Assembly: GCA_902786365.1 (NCBI GenBank)
Contig: CADACD010000001.1
Span: 80,911-144,910 of the forward strand
Length of the DNA: 64,000 bases
Source: an uncultured Lachnospiraceae bacterium
GTDB taxonomy: Bacteria > Bacillota > Clostridia > Lachnospirales > Lachnospiraceae
Reading direction: 5' to 3'
This document shows, one piece after another, positions 45,211 through 52,848 of this stretch. A program made the translations under genes and the position numbers. Each line of letters begins with the position of its first letter. Position 1 is the first letter of the stretch. The notes beneath the pieces were generated by a model that saw only the letters and a program-made list of their open reading frames with translations, was not told where the DNA came from and searched no databases.

Positions 45211-46656
45211 TTAGTCTGCATCACCTATACACATATGTAATATTGCAGCAAGCGGTTCCATTGCATTTTTTACCTCTTCAAAGCTGTTTGTTTGCGCTCC
45301 CGCTTCTATCAGCATTGATTTCGGTCTCATATGCAAATTGTACTGATATGCCTGTATATAATTTCTTCTTGTAAATCCTTCAAAATATTCCTCTGCAAGC
45401 ACTTTCATCTGAAGACTCATAGCAAGATTTTCAGTTCTGTATGGATTATAGAGATATCCGATTTCTCCTATCCCATTTAACCTGCTAATTCCATTAAAAA
45501 ACATGATCTGAGCTGTCGGCTTTCCATTAACCTCCGTGACAAGATGTGTATGTTCTCCCACTCCATCTCTGTGTAAATCGATGACAACCTCTATTGAAGG
45601 ATTTTCCGCAAGCACACTTGCTATTTTTTCATATGCATAATCGTACGCTTTGCTTCTGTCAAATACGCCATTGACATAATCAAATGAATCTGTAATATGT
45701 ATTACATTATATCCATATTGCTCACGCAAAATATCTACAAGATAATTTCCCACTCCGACAATTCCCGTCTCAGGATTTCCACTGATACTATCACTAAATC
45801 CCTCTTGTCCATGTGTATGATAAATCAAAATCTGTGGTTGATCACTTTTTGTGCTCAGTTTCATATCAATACTCATCAGCTTTTCCGCATTGATATCTTC
45901 TGGGTTTAATGTTGTACTTGACACAACAGTATAAAAATTTTTCATCAGATATTCATATGTCATATCTGATACTTGTATATCTCTTGTTTTATTGAGATTC
46001 ATATTTGATGTCTTTGCAGTATTTTCACTATTGCTATTTTCCGAATTATTCTCCTGATTTGCATCTGCAACATTTTGTTCACCTTGTGTGTCGGTGTCCT
46101 GATTTTCTATATCATTATTTTGCTCATCACTTTTATCCGATTGATTGTTTTCTGTATTGTTATCACCCCCTCCTTTTTCTTCATTCCCACTACCAGTCTG
46201 ATTTTCTCCATCAGACTCGTCTTTATTTTGTATATCATTTCGAACCTCAATATTATTTTCATCACTTCCTGTTTCCTCATTTATATCAATTCCTAAATTC
46301 TTATTATCCAAAAAAAATTCAATCTGATGATTGTCTGCAATATTAACAGCCACGCTTTTTTCGTTGTATTCTGATACAGGATCTGATAATATTTTCAATA
46401 CAAATATTGCCATATTGTCATTTGTATCTGAGATAATTTTTTTGTCTTTTTCTGATACATAACCAATCAGTCCAATATCATTTGCAGCCATTTTTTTGAC
46501 AACCGCCCCCACTACATTCTGTCTGATACTTTTATTGATACTGATGTTAAACAATGCAATAATTAAATAAATAAACAATCCATATATCACCATTGTTATG
46601 AAAACACTACCTGTACGATTTTTATGTTTTCCTCTGCGATATGAATGTCTTCTCAT
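45211..46656 (-). CDS. spoIIP: Stage II sporulation protein P
   Basis: This 481-residue membrane-anchored amidase/endopeptidase, part of the SpoIID-SpoIIM-SpoIIP peptidoglycan machine, drives forespore engulfment. Seen: a membrane helix at about 17-37; an Asp/Asn/Glu-rich linker at about 124-215; and a catalytic domain with the zinc motif ILIYHTHGQEGF (276-287), VIDLHRDGVGEHT, QIMFFNG and MLIEAGAQTNSFEEV. All zinc ligands expected for the Amidase_3-related fold are present. AAGGGGAAC precedes the ATG. The gene follows gpr, as in B. subtilis (rpsT-gpr-spoIIP neighbourhood). The linker is longer than in Bacillus. Confidence 0.94.
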   Translation of the reverse strand: MRRHSYRRGKHKNRTGSVFITMVIYGLFIYLIIALFNISINKSIRQNVVGAVVKKMAANDIGLIGYVSEKDKKIISDTNDNMAIFVLKILSDPVSEYNEKSVAVNIADNHQIEFFLDNKNLGIDINEETGSDENNIEVRNDIQNKDESDGENQTGSGNEEKGGGDNNTENNQSDKSDEQNNDIENQDTDTQGEQNVADANQENNSENSNSENTAKTSNMNLNKTRDIQVSDMTYEYLMKNFYTVVSSTTLNPEDINAEKLMSIDMKLSTKSDQPQILIYHTHGQEGFSDSISGNPETGIVGVGNYLVDILREQYGYNVIHITDSFDYVNGVFDRSKAYDYAYEKIASVLAENPSIEVVIDLHRDGVGEHTHLVTEVNGKPTAQIMFFNGISRLNGIGEIGYLYNPYRTENLAMSLQMKVLAEEYFEGFTRRNYIQAYQYNLHMRPKSMLIEAGAQTNSFEEVKNAMEPLAAILHMCIGDAD

Positions 46657-46694
46657 AATTTTCTTGTTCCCCTTAATAATATGATGTTGGGGGC

Positions 46695-46734
46695 AAAAAG
46701 TATTTTTCCCCCTTTATACCCACGGATTGCTTTG
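46695..46734 (-). repeat. 40-base intergenic element, copy B (3' of gpr)
   Basis: Copy of the element at 45143-45182 (31/40 identity), 37 bases after the gpr stop. Here the 3' part folds as GGGGGAAAAA with TTTTTgCCCCC (10 bp with one bulged G). A TTGC/GCAA mini-hairpin again precedes the AATCCGT core. Confidence 0.6.
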
Positions 46735-46770
46735 CACATGTACTCTCGCAATTAACCATCCTGCCATACA

Positions 46771-47856
46771 TTATATGTTGCCACTCCATATAATATTCAA
46801 TCCTTCTGAGATGGTATAACTGATATATTTGACTGTCGCATCTATATCCTTAGGTGTGACATACATAGATGCTATTGCCGGTTCTATCAGCTCCTTTACC
46901 AGCTCATATTTCTCTTCTTGTGAAAAACCTGACATTACTTCATTAATATCTTCCATCCCTTTTGTTAACTTAAATATTTGGAGTAGATTGTCAAATGTAT
47001 CATTTACAATTGTCGCCGCATCTACAACTGTCGGTATTCCTATGGCTATCACCGGTACATGAAGCATATCAAACGTCAGACCTTTTCTGTGATTTCCAAC
47101 TCCTGAGCCCGGATTAATCCCTGCATCTGATATTTGTATGGTAGTATTCAATCTCTTTGTATTTCTTGCTGCCAGTGAATCAATCGCAATGACAACATCT
47201 GGATTTATCTCTGACACAATTCCTTTGACAATTTCCGCTGACTCCATTCCCGTCTGTGCCAGAACTCCCGGTATGATTGCACTTACTTCAAAATCCGGAC
47301 ATTTTTCTACAATATCCATATCAGCAAATTCCTGTGTCATATATCTCGTGATACATAAATTATCAACAACTCTCGGTCCCAAAGAATCCGGTGTTGCCTC
47401 TCTGTTTCCAAGTCCTACGACAAGTATTTTTAATTTTTCCTGTTTTTTATGACCGGGAAGAAGTTCACTGACATATGTTGCAAGAGCTGCCGACATTTCT
47501 CTATGATATCCCTCGTCATTATTTGCAAGTTCCTGTGATTCTAACGTAATGTATGTTCCTTTTTCCTTGCCAAGATTCCTTGCTCCAATGTCATTTTTTA
47601 CGATTACCTTCGTGACAAATATCTTATTTTCAAATATATATTTACTGTCTATCTGCACGCCCTCTAATTTCCCTTTTTCTTTTGTGACATCCTCTTTCAG
47701 CTCTACTGCCAAATCTGTTCTAATCTTAAACTCACATTCCTGGTCATGATTTGATTTTCCAGACTGCCTTTCACTGAATATATCTTCCTTATCCAAAATT
47801 TTATATTTTTCATAATTATATGACGCTTTATCTTTTTTATTATCTTCATTCCTCAT
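46771..47856 (-). CDS. gpr: GPR endopeptidase (spore germination protease)
   Basis: This 361-residue protease degrades small acid-soluble proteins during germination; it is made as a zymogen in the forespore. Seen: an N-terminal pro-region, then FKIRTDLAVEL near the processing point, KILVVGLGNREATPDSLGPRVVDNL, AIIPGVLAQTGMESAEIVKGI, VVIAIDSLAARNT and GSGVGNHRKGLTFDM, the conserved GPR fold. The pro-region (about 45 residues) is longer than the 15-16 residues of Bacillus and very polar. GGAGG is 7 bases before the ATG. The promoter was not identified; sigma-G control is expected. Confidence 0.95.
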   Translation of the reverse strand: MRNEDNKKDKASYNYEKYKILDKEDIFSERQSGKSNHDQECEFKIRTDLAVELKEDVTKEKGKLEGVQIDSKYIFENKIFVTKVIVKNDIGARNLGKEKGTYITLESQELANNDEGYHREMSAALATYVSELLPGHKKQEKLKILVVGLGNREATPDSLGPRVVDNLCITRYMTQEFADMDIVEKCPDFEVSAIIPGVLAQTGMESAEIVKGIVSEINPDVVIAIDSLAARNTKRLNTTIQISDAGINPGSGVGNHRKGLTFDMLHVPVIAIGIPTVVDAATIVNDTFDNLLQIFKLTKGMEDINEVMSGFSQEEKYELVKELIEPAIASMYVTPKDIDATVKYISYTISEGLNIIWSGNI

Positions 47857-47959
47857 ACATTACCTCCGTTTGCGAATCTTACTTATTCATTTTGTTGATC
47901 ATCTTTAGGATTTCGTTATTTTACATTACTATTTTTTTCATTTTTTTTATAATTATGTA

Positions 47960-47988
47960 TTGACATTGAACCAAATTTCATTTAAACT
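47960..47988 (+). promoter_or_regulatory. Predicted promoter of rpsT
   Basis: TTGACA (47960-47965), 17 bases, TAAACT (47983-47988). The predicted transcript has a leader of about 140 bases before rpsT, with GTTTACA/TGTAAAC (7 bp perfect, about 48000-48036) able to form a hairpin near its 5' end. Confidence 0.65.
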
Positions 47989-48134
47989 ACATGAGTATGT
48001 TTACATATGGCACGTCCGCGTCAAATAGTTGTAAACAGGTGTGATTGGCTCTAAACTCTCTCAACGGGGTCAATAGTGAAAATTGCCAAAAGACAAGGCA
48101 TAAAAAAACAGAATATATTTTGGAGGTGGACAGA

Positions 48135-48398
48135 TTGGCTAATATCAAATCTGCAAAAAAGAGAATTTTAGTTACTGAAACAAAAACTGCTAGAAATAAG
48201 TCTATCAGATCTAAGGTTAAAACTTCTATAAAGAAAGTTGATGCTGCTATCGCTGCTAACGATAAGGAAGCTGCTGTTGCTGCACTTAATGCTGCTACAG
48301 TTGAAATCGACAAGGCTTGTACAAAAGGTGTTTACCACAAGAACAATGCTTCAAGAAAGGTTTCTCGTTTAGCAAAGGCTGTTAATAAGCTTGACTAA
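48135..48398 (+). CDS. rpsT: 30S ribosomal protein S20
   Basis: This 87-residue helical 16S rRNA-binding protein reads ANIKSAKKRILVTETKTARNKS, SKVKTSIKKVDAAIAAND, IDKACTKGVYHKNNASRKVSRLAKAVNKLD, a full-length S20. The frame is open upstream to 48045, but homology starts at the TTG (48135), with GGAGGTGG ending 5-6 bases upstream, so the gene uses a TTG start. S20 of E. coli also starts with UUG, and that codon is involved in its autoregulation. It is divergent from gpr and ends at a 20-bp hairpin terminator. Confidence 0.96.
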   Translation: MANIKSAKKRILVTETKTARNKSIRSKVKTSIKKVDAAIAANDKEAAVAALNAATVEIDKACTKGVYHKNNASRKVSRLAKAVNKLD

Positions 48399-48428
48399 TC
48401 AGACTATTTATTTTATATAATAATAAAT

Positions 48429-48474
48429 CAAAAGACCTTGGTTTGATATAACCCATATCAAACCAAGGTCTTTT
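48429..48474 (+). terminator. Strong bidirectional terminator (rpsT / M18 peptidase)
   Basis: A perfect 20-bp stem (48429-48448 with 48454-48473), AAAAGACCTTGGTTTGATAT and its complement, with a 5-base loop. A/T tracts on both sides allow it to end the converging rpsT and peptidase transcripts. Confidence 0.95.
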
Positions 48475-48549
48475 TCGTTTAAGCATAATGTCAAGAGTCA
48501 TGTTCATTATCTGTGATTCTATATGCCAAAAAATATTACCGGCAAAATC

Positions 48550-49926
48550 TTACTCAGAAATAAACGCCTCATAAGCTTTTACCGCCTCATAAATATCCGC
48601 CTTGCTCACTACCTCATATGGTGCATGCATATTTAAGACTGCCACTCCGCTATCAATGACATTCATTCCATAAAGTGCCATAATATAAGCGATTGTTCCT
48701 CCGCCACCCTGGTCTACTTTTCCCAGTTCTGCTGTCTGATAAGCAACCTCATATTTATCAAAAATTCTTCTTATCTCTCCAATATACTCCGCATTTGCAT
48801 CATTAGAGCCTGATTTTCCACGGCTTCCCGTAAACTTATTAATAACAATTCCCTTAGAAAAATATGCCGCATTCTTCTTTTCAAATACAGATGCATACGT
48901 CGGATCAAATGCCGCACTGACATCTGATGATAACATCTTGGAATTTGCCAATACCCTTCTTAGTGTCAGCTCACTGTATATTCCCATTCTGTCAAGCAGC
49001 TCTGCCAGAGTATTTTCAAAGAATTTTGACTGCATTCCGGTTGCTCCCACACTTCCTATCTCTTCCTTATCAACAAGAAGAACGCACGCTGTTGTCTCGA
49101 CTTCTTTCTTTTCAATCATTGCAATAAGTGATGTGTAGGCACACGACCTGTCATCCTGACCATATGCCATAATCATGCTTCTGTCAATTCCTGCTTCCCT
49201 TGCCTTTCCTGCCGGCACAACTTCAAGCTCTGCCGAAATGAAATCTTCCTCTTCAAAGTCATATTTTTCTTTAATAAGCCTGATGATATTTTTCTTAACA
49301 GCATCTTTTTCTTCATCTTTGAGAGGCATATTTCCAATAATAACGTTCAAATCCTCTCCCTCAATCACCTTGGCACCCTTCTTTTCTAGCTGTGTCTGTG
49401 CCAGATGTATCAGCAAGTCTGAAATAAAAACAACAGGGTCATTTTCGTCTTCTCCAATTATTATATTGAGTACTGTTCCATCCTTCTTTACCACAACTCC
49501 ATGAATGGCAAGCGGTATTGTAACCCACTGATACTTTTTAATACCACCGTAATAATGTGTATCAAGATAAGCAATCTCTGTGTCTTCATATAAAGGATTC
49601 TGCTTGATATCAATTCTTGGCGAATCGATATGTGCACCCAAAATGTTCATTCCCTGGTCTATCGGCTTTGAACCAATGTGAAAAAGAACAATTGATTTCC
49701 CCATATAGGCAAGGTATACTTTATCTCCTGCTTTTAAAGTCTCTCCATTTGCTATGATATCAGCAAGATTTCTGTATCCTGCTTCTTTTGCCAGTCTTAC
49801 AGACTCTGCCACGCATTCTCTTTCTGTCTTTCCTGTGTCAAGAAATTTTCTGTAATCCCTATTTATCTTTTCTAGCTTTTCCAAATCACTCTCTGAATAT
49901 TTCTTCCATGCATTATCTCGTTCCAT
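48550..49926 (-). CDS. M18 family aminopeptidase
   Basis: This zinc aminopeptidase of the aspartyl/lysyl aminopeptidase (Lap4/ApeB) family has 458 residues from ATG 49926 (MERDNAWKKY; GGAGG 6 bases upstream; the frame is open to 50076 but lacks homology). Seen: NILGAHIDSPRIDIK with a metal-binding His/Asp, YYGGIKKYQWVTIPLAIHG, AYGQDDRSCAYTSL, LLVDKEEIGSVGATGMQS (catalytic Glu pair) and the C-terminal VLNMHAPYEVVSKADIYEAVKAY with a metal His. Likely a cytoplasmic dodecamer releasing N-terminal residues from peptides. It lies 73 bases after the radical SAM gene. Confidence 0.93.
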   Translation of the reverse strand: MERDNAWKKYSESDLEKLEKINRDYRKFLDTGKTERECVAESVRLAKEAGYRNLADIIANGETLKAGDKVYLAYMGKSIVLFHIGSKPIDQGMNILGAHIDSPRIDIKQNPLYEDTEIAYLDTHYYGGIKKYQWVTIPLAIHGVVVKKDGTVLNIIIGEDENDPVVFISDLLIHLAQTQLEKKGAKVIEGEDLNVIIGNMPLKDEEKDAVKKNIIRLIKEKYDFEEEDFISAELEVVPAGKAREAGIDRSMIMAYGQDDRSCAYTSLIAMIEKKEVETTACVLLVDKEEIGSVGATGMQSKFFENTLAELLDRMGIYSELTLRRVLANSKMLSSDVSAAFDPTYASVFEKKNAAYFSKGIVINKFTGSRGKSGSNDANAEYIGEIRRIFDKYEVAYQTAELGKVDQGGGGTIAYIMALYGMNVIDSGVAVLNMHAPYEVVSKADIYEAVKAYEAFISE

Positions 49927-49999
49927 TGTTTTCCTCCATTTCTGATTGCTATGCTGGTTATTTTTTGTAGTTTCCTGAATTTTATCCTGACTAAAATCA

Positions 50000-50989
50000 C
50001 TAAATTCCTTCCAGGTCAAACTCCGGTGTGTATTCTTTTCCTGAACTGTTTCTATCTTGAATATAAGTATTATCAAGTCCCAGTCTCAATGCTTCATCCA
50101 CAACACTATCATACTCGAAACTTGTGACACGCCTGTTAATTTCTCTATATTCACCACACTTGTAATGTGGTGTAAACTGGCTCATAAGGCTTAATATATA
50201 GCTTTCTCTGTCAAATCTTTTGCTGATTCTTCTTAAAATTTCTATGGAGTCTTTTCGCATACCGGGAATGACAAGATGTCTGATAATCACACCAGATTTT
50301 AATATACTATCATTGTCATCAAAACTTTTTCCATGATAAAAGACCGGATTTCCTGTCTGATGAATCATCTCTTCCACCGCATCCATCGCATATCCAAAAT
50401 AATTCGTTGCCTTCGAATATCTGACTGCCTTTTCATCATGATAATATTTTATATCTGCGAGATAGATATCCACATATCCTTGTAACAATCGGATTGTGTT
50501 CACATTTTCATATCCTCCACAGTTATAAACAACAGGGATTTTTAGTCTATCTTTTACCATATCAAGTGCTTTTATAATCTGTGGAACATACATAACTGCT
50601 GTCACAAGATTAATATTGTTTGCACCTCTTTGCTGCAATTCCAGAAATATTTCTGAAAGCCTTGCTATGCTTATTTCTTTTCCAAAATTTTCGTGTGAAA
50701 GTTTGTAATTCTGACAATAACAGCACTTTAGATTACATCCCGTGAAAAATATCGTTCCGCTTCCGTATCGAATTTTTTGATTATCCAAAAGCTTTTCATT
50801 TTGTGAAATAATTTCATATTCAGTTTTCAGATTCCCATGTTTCACACCGCTGATACAAGGTTCTTCCATATAATGAAGTGCTGCTCTTGCGACTTTTACT
50901 TTAACACCGGCACCACAAAATCCTGTCGTTTTATATCTGTTTACACCACATTTTCGTGGACAAAGATTACAATTTTCAAGCCATTCCAT
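50000..50989 (-). CDS. PflX-like radical SAM protein
   Basis: This 329-residue radical-SAM protein (from ATG 50989, MEWLENCNLCPRKCGVNR; GGAG 8 bases upstream; alternative starts at 51013 and 51025) has an N-terminal CxxCxxxC cluster (CNLCPRKC, then GFCGAG). A canonical FTGCNLKCCYCQNYKLS motif follows. The second half (VYNCGGYENVNTIRLL, VDIYLADIKYY, RHLVIPGMRKDSIEIL) matches the PflX/YgkA-like branch related to pyruvate-formate-lyase activases. The target of these proteins is unknown; no glycyl-radical partner is adjacent. It may act on a substrate encoded elsewhere. Confidence 0.85.
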   Translation of the reverse strand: MEWLENCNLCPRKCGVNRYKTTGFCGAGVKVKVARAALHYMEEPCISGVKHGNLKTEYEIISQNEKLLDNQKIRYGSGTIFFTGCNLKCCYCQNYKLSHENFGKEISIARLSEIFLELQQRGANNINLVTAVMYVPQIIKALDMVKDRLKIPVVYNCGGYENVNTIRLLQGYVDIYLADIKYYHDEKAVRYSKATNYFGYAMDAVEEMIHQTGNPVFYHGKSFDDNDSILKSGVIIRHLVIPGMRKDSIEILRRISKRFDRESYILSLMSQFTPHYKCGEYREINRRVTSFEYDSVVDEALRLGLDNTYIQDRNSSGKEYTPEFDLEGI

Positions 50990-51053
50990 ATTTTCCACTC
51001 CATTTTTTGGCATTATTCCTTCCAAAAATATATTTTTACTTTTCTAATATATT

Positions 51054-52616
51054 TTACACTGACAATGTCGAAAACTCTTCAAGATTCCAGATCTTATCCA
51101 CCAAGCCTTCGTAAAATTCCGGTTCATGGCACACCAAAAGGATTCCTCCTTTGTATTCCATCAGTGCTCTCTTTAATTCTTCTTTCGCATCTACATCAAG
51201 ATGGTTTGTCGGCTCATCCAAAAGTAGTATATTTGTCTCTCTGTTAATCAGCTTACAAAGTCTTACTTTCGCTTGCTCTCCTCCACTTAATACTCTTACT
51301 AAACTCTCGATATGTTTTGTCGTAAGACCACATTTTGCTAATGCTGAACGTACTTCATATTGTGTATATGACGGAAACTCCTCCCATATTTCTTCAATAC
51401 ATGTGTTAGAACCAGGCTTTATCTCCTGTTCAAAATACCCAATCTCCAGATAGTCACCAAGTGTCGCCTTTCCCGATAAAGGTTTTATAATGTCCAGCAC
51501 ACTCTTTAAAAATGTCGTCTTTCCAATACCGTTTGTTCCAACAACAGCGATTTTCTCACCACGTTCCATTCTTAAATTGATTGGCTTTGAAAGTGGTGCC
51601 TTTTTATCATAACCTATGATTAAATCTGTCGTTTCAAATATTACCTTTCCTGTGGCTCTCGCATTTTTAAAATGAAATTCCGGCTTTGGCTTTTCACGTT
51701 TTAGTTCAATAATGTCCATTTTATCCAGTTTTTTCTGTCTTGACATTGCCATGTTTCGTGTTGAAACCCTTGCCTTATTTCTAGCCACAAAGTCTTTTAG
51801 GTCATCTATCTCTTTTTGCTGTCTCTTATAGGCAGCCTCAAGCTGGGACTTTTTCATCTCATATACTTCCAAAAACTTATCATAATTTCCAACATACCTG
51901 TTAAGCTCCTGATTGTCCATATGATATATGATATTGACAACACTGTTAAGAAAAGGAATGTCATGTGATATCAGGATAAATGCATTTTCATACTCCAAAA
52001 GATATCTTTTGAGCCATTCAATATGACTGGCATCAAGATAATTTGTCGGCTCATCAAGCAGGAGAATATCTGGCTTCTCAAGCAACAATTTTCCTAATAA
52101 CACCTTTGTTCTCTGACCACCACTCAAATCCATGACATCATGGTCTAATGAAAGCTCAAGAAGCCCTAATGCTCTTGCCACTTCCTCTACCTTTGCATCA
52201 ATTGTATAAAAATCATGGTTTGTAAGTGTATCCTGAATTGTTCCAAGTTCTTCCATCATTCGGTTCATTTCTTCATCAGAAATACTTGTATCGCCCAGCC
52301 TGTCACATATCTCATTCATATGGTTTTCCATATCAAAAAGATAGGAAAATGCTGACCTAAGGACACTTCCGATTGTCATACCTTGTTCTAAAACCGCATG
52401 CTGGTCAAGATATCCAACCCTCACATTTTTATTCCATTCAACATTACCTTCATCCGGCATCAGTTTCCCTGTCACAATATTCATGAAAGTAGATTTGCCT
52501 TCTCCATTTGCACCTACAAGACCTATATGTTCACCTTTTAAAAGTCTGAATGATACATTATTAAAAATGGCACGGTCTCCAAAACCATGACTTAAATTTG
52601 TTACATTTAATATCAT
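51054..52616 (-). CDS. ABC-F family ATP-binding protein
   Basis: This 520-residue soluble protein has two ABC ATPase domains and no membrane segment. Domain 1: Walker A GLVGANGEGKST, signature LSGGQRTKVLLGKLLL, Walker B ILLLDEPTNYLD. The interdomain linker (about 240-320) is charged, with KDFVARNKARVSTRNMAMSRQKKLDKM. Domain 2: VVGTNGIGKTTFL, LSGGEQAKVRLCKLI and ILLLDEPTNHLDVDAKEEL. This is the ABC-F/YbiT-YkpA type, which binds the ribosomal E-site and modulates translation; some relatives give ribosome protection against antibiotics. No short arm extension typical of resistance types is evident, so housekeeping is favoured. Confidence 0.93.
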   Translation of the reverse strand: MILNVTNLSHGFGDRAIFNNVSFRLLKGEHIGLVGANGEGKSTFMNIVTGKLMPDEGNVEWNKNVRVGYLDQHAVLEQGMTIGSVLRSAFSYLFDMENHMNEICDRLGDTSISDEEMNRMMEELGTIQDTLTNHDFYTIDAKVEEVARALGLLELSLDHDVMDLSGGQRTKVLLGKLLLEKPDILLLDEPTNYLDASHIEWLKRYLLEYENAFILISHDIPFLNSVVNIIYHMDNQELNRYVGNYDKFLEVYEMKKSQLEAAYKRQQKEIDDLKDFVARNKARVSTRNMAMSRQKKLDKMDIIELKREKPKPEFHFKNARATGKVIFETTDLIIGYDKKAPLSKPINLRMERGEKIAVVGTNGIGKTTFLKSVLDIIKPLSGKATLGDYLEIGYFEQEIKPGSNTCIEEIWEEFPSYTQYEVRSALAKCGLTTKHIESLVRVLSGGEQAKVRLCKLINRETNILLLDEPTNHLDVDAKEELKRALMEYKGGILLVCHEPEFYEGLVDKIWNLEEFSTLSV

Positions 52617-52754
52617 ATTTTTCCCTTTCTATATTTAATTTATTTCATTCGCCCTATATGGGCTACTTTCTCATGTTTTTTGCGGGTTGCAAGGTTACAT
52701 TTTTATTACTATTATTTTTCTTGTATCTGTACCGCATAGTAACAATATACCATA

Positions 52755-52822
52755 ACACTTAAAACAAATCAAATAACCGATGCACCATCATTTTATTTTG
52801 ACCATGCATCGGTTTATTTGAT
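52755..52822 (-). terminator. Terminator of the transglutaminase-like gene
   Basis: Minus strand: ATCAAATAAACCGATGCA (52822-52805) pairs with TGCATCGGTTATTTGAT (52784-52768) with one bulged base, followed by T-rich TTGTTTTAAG. It starts 27 bases after the stop. Confidence 0.75.
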
Positions 52823-52848
52823 ATCTGCCTTACTTTTTATTCTATTAA

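Noticed and set aside
48429-48474. 20-bp inverted repeat as a transposon end
   Set aside because: A/T tracts on both sides, converging genes and a 5-base loop make it a bidirectional terminator.
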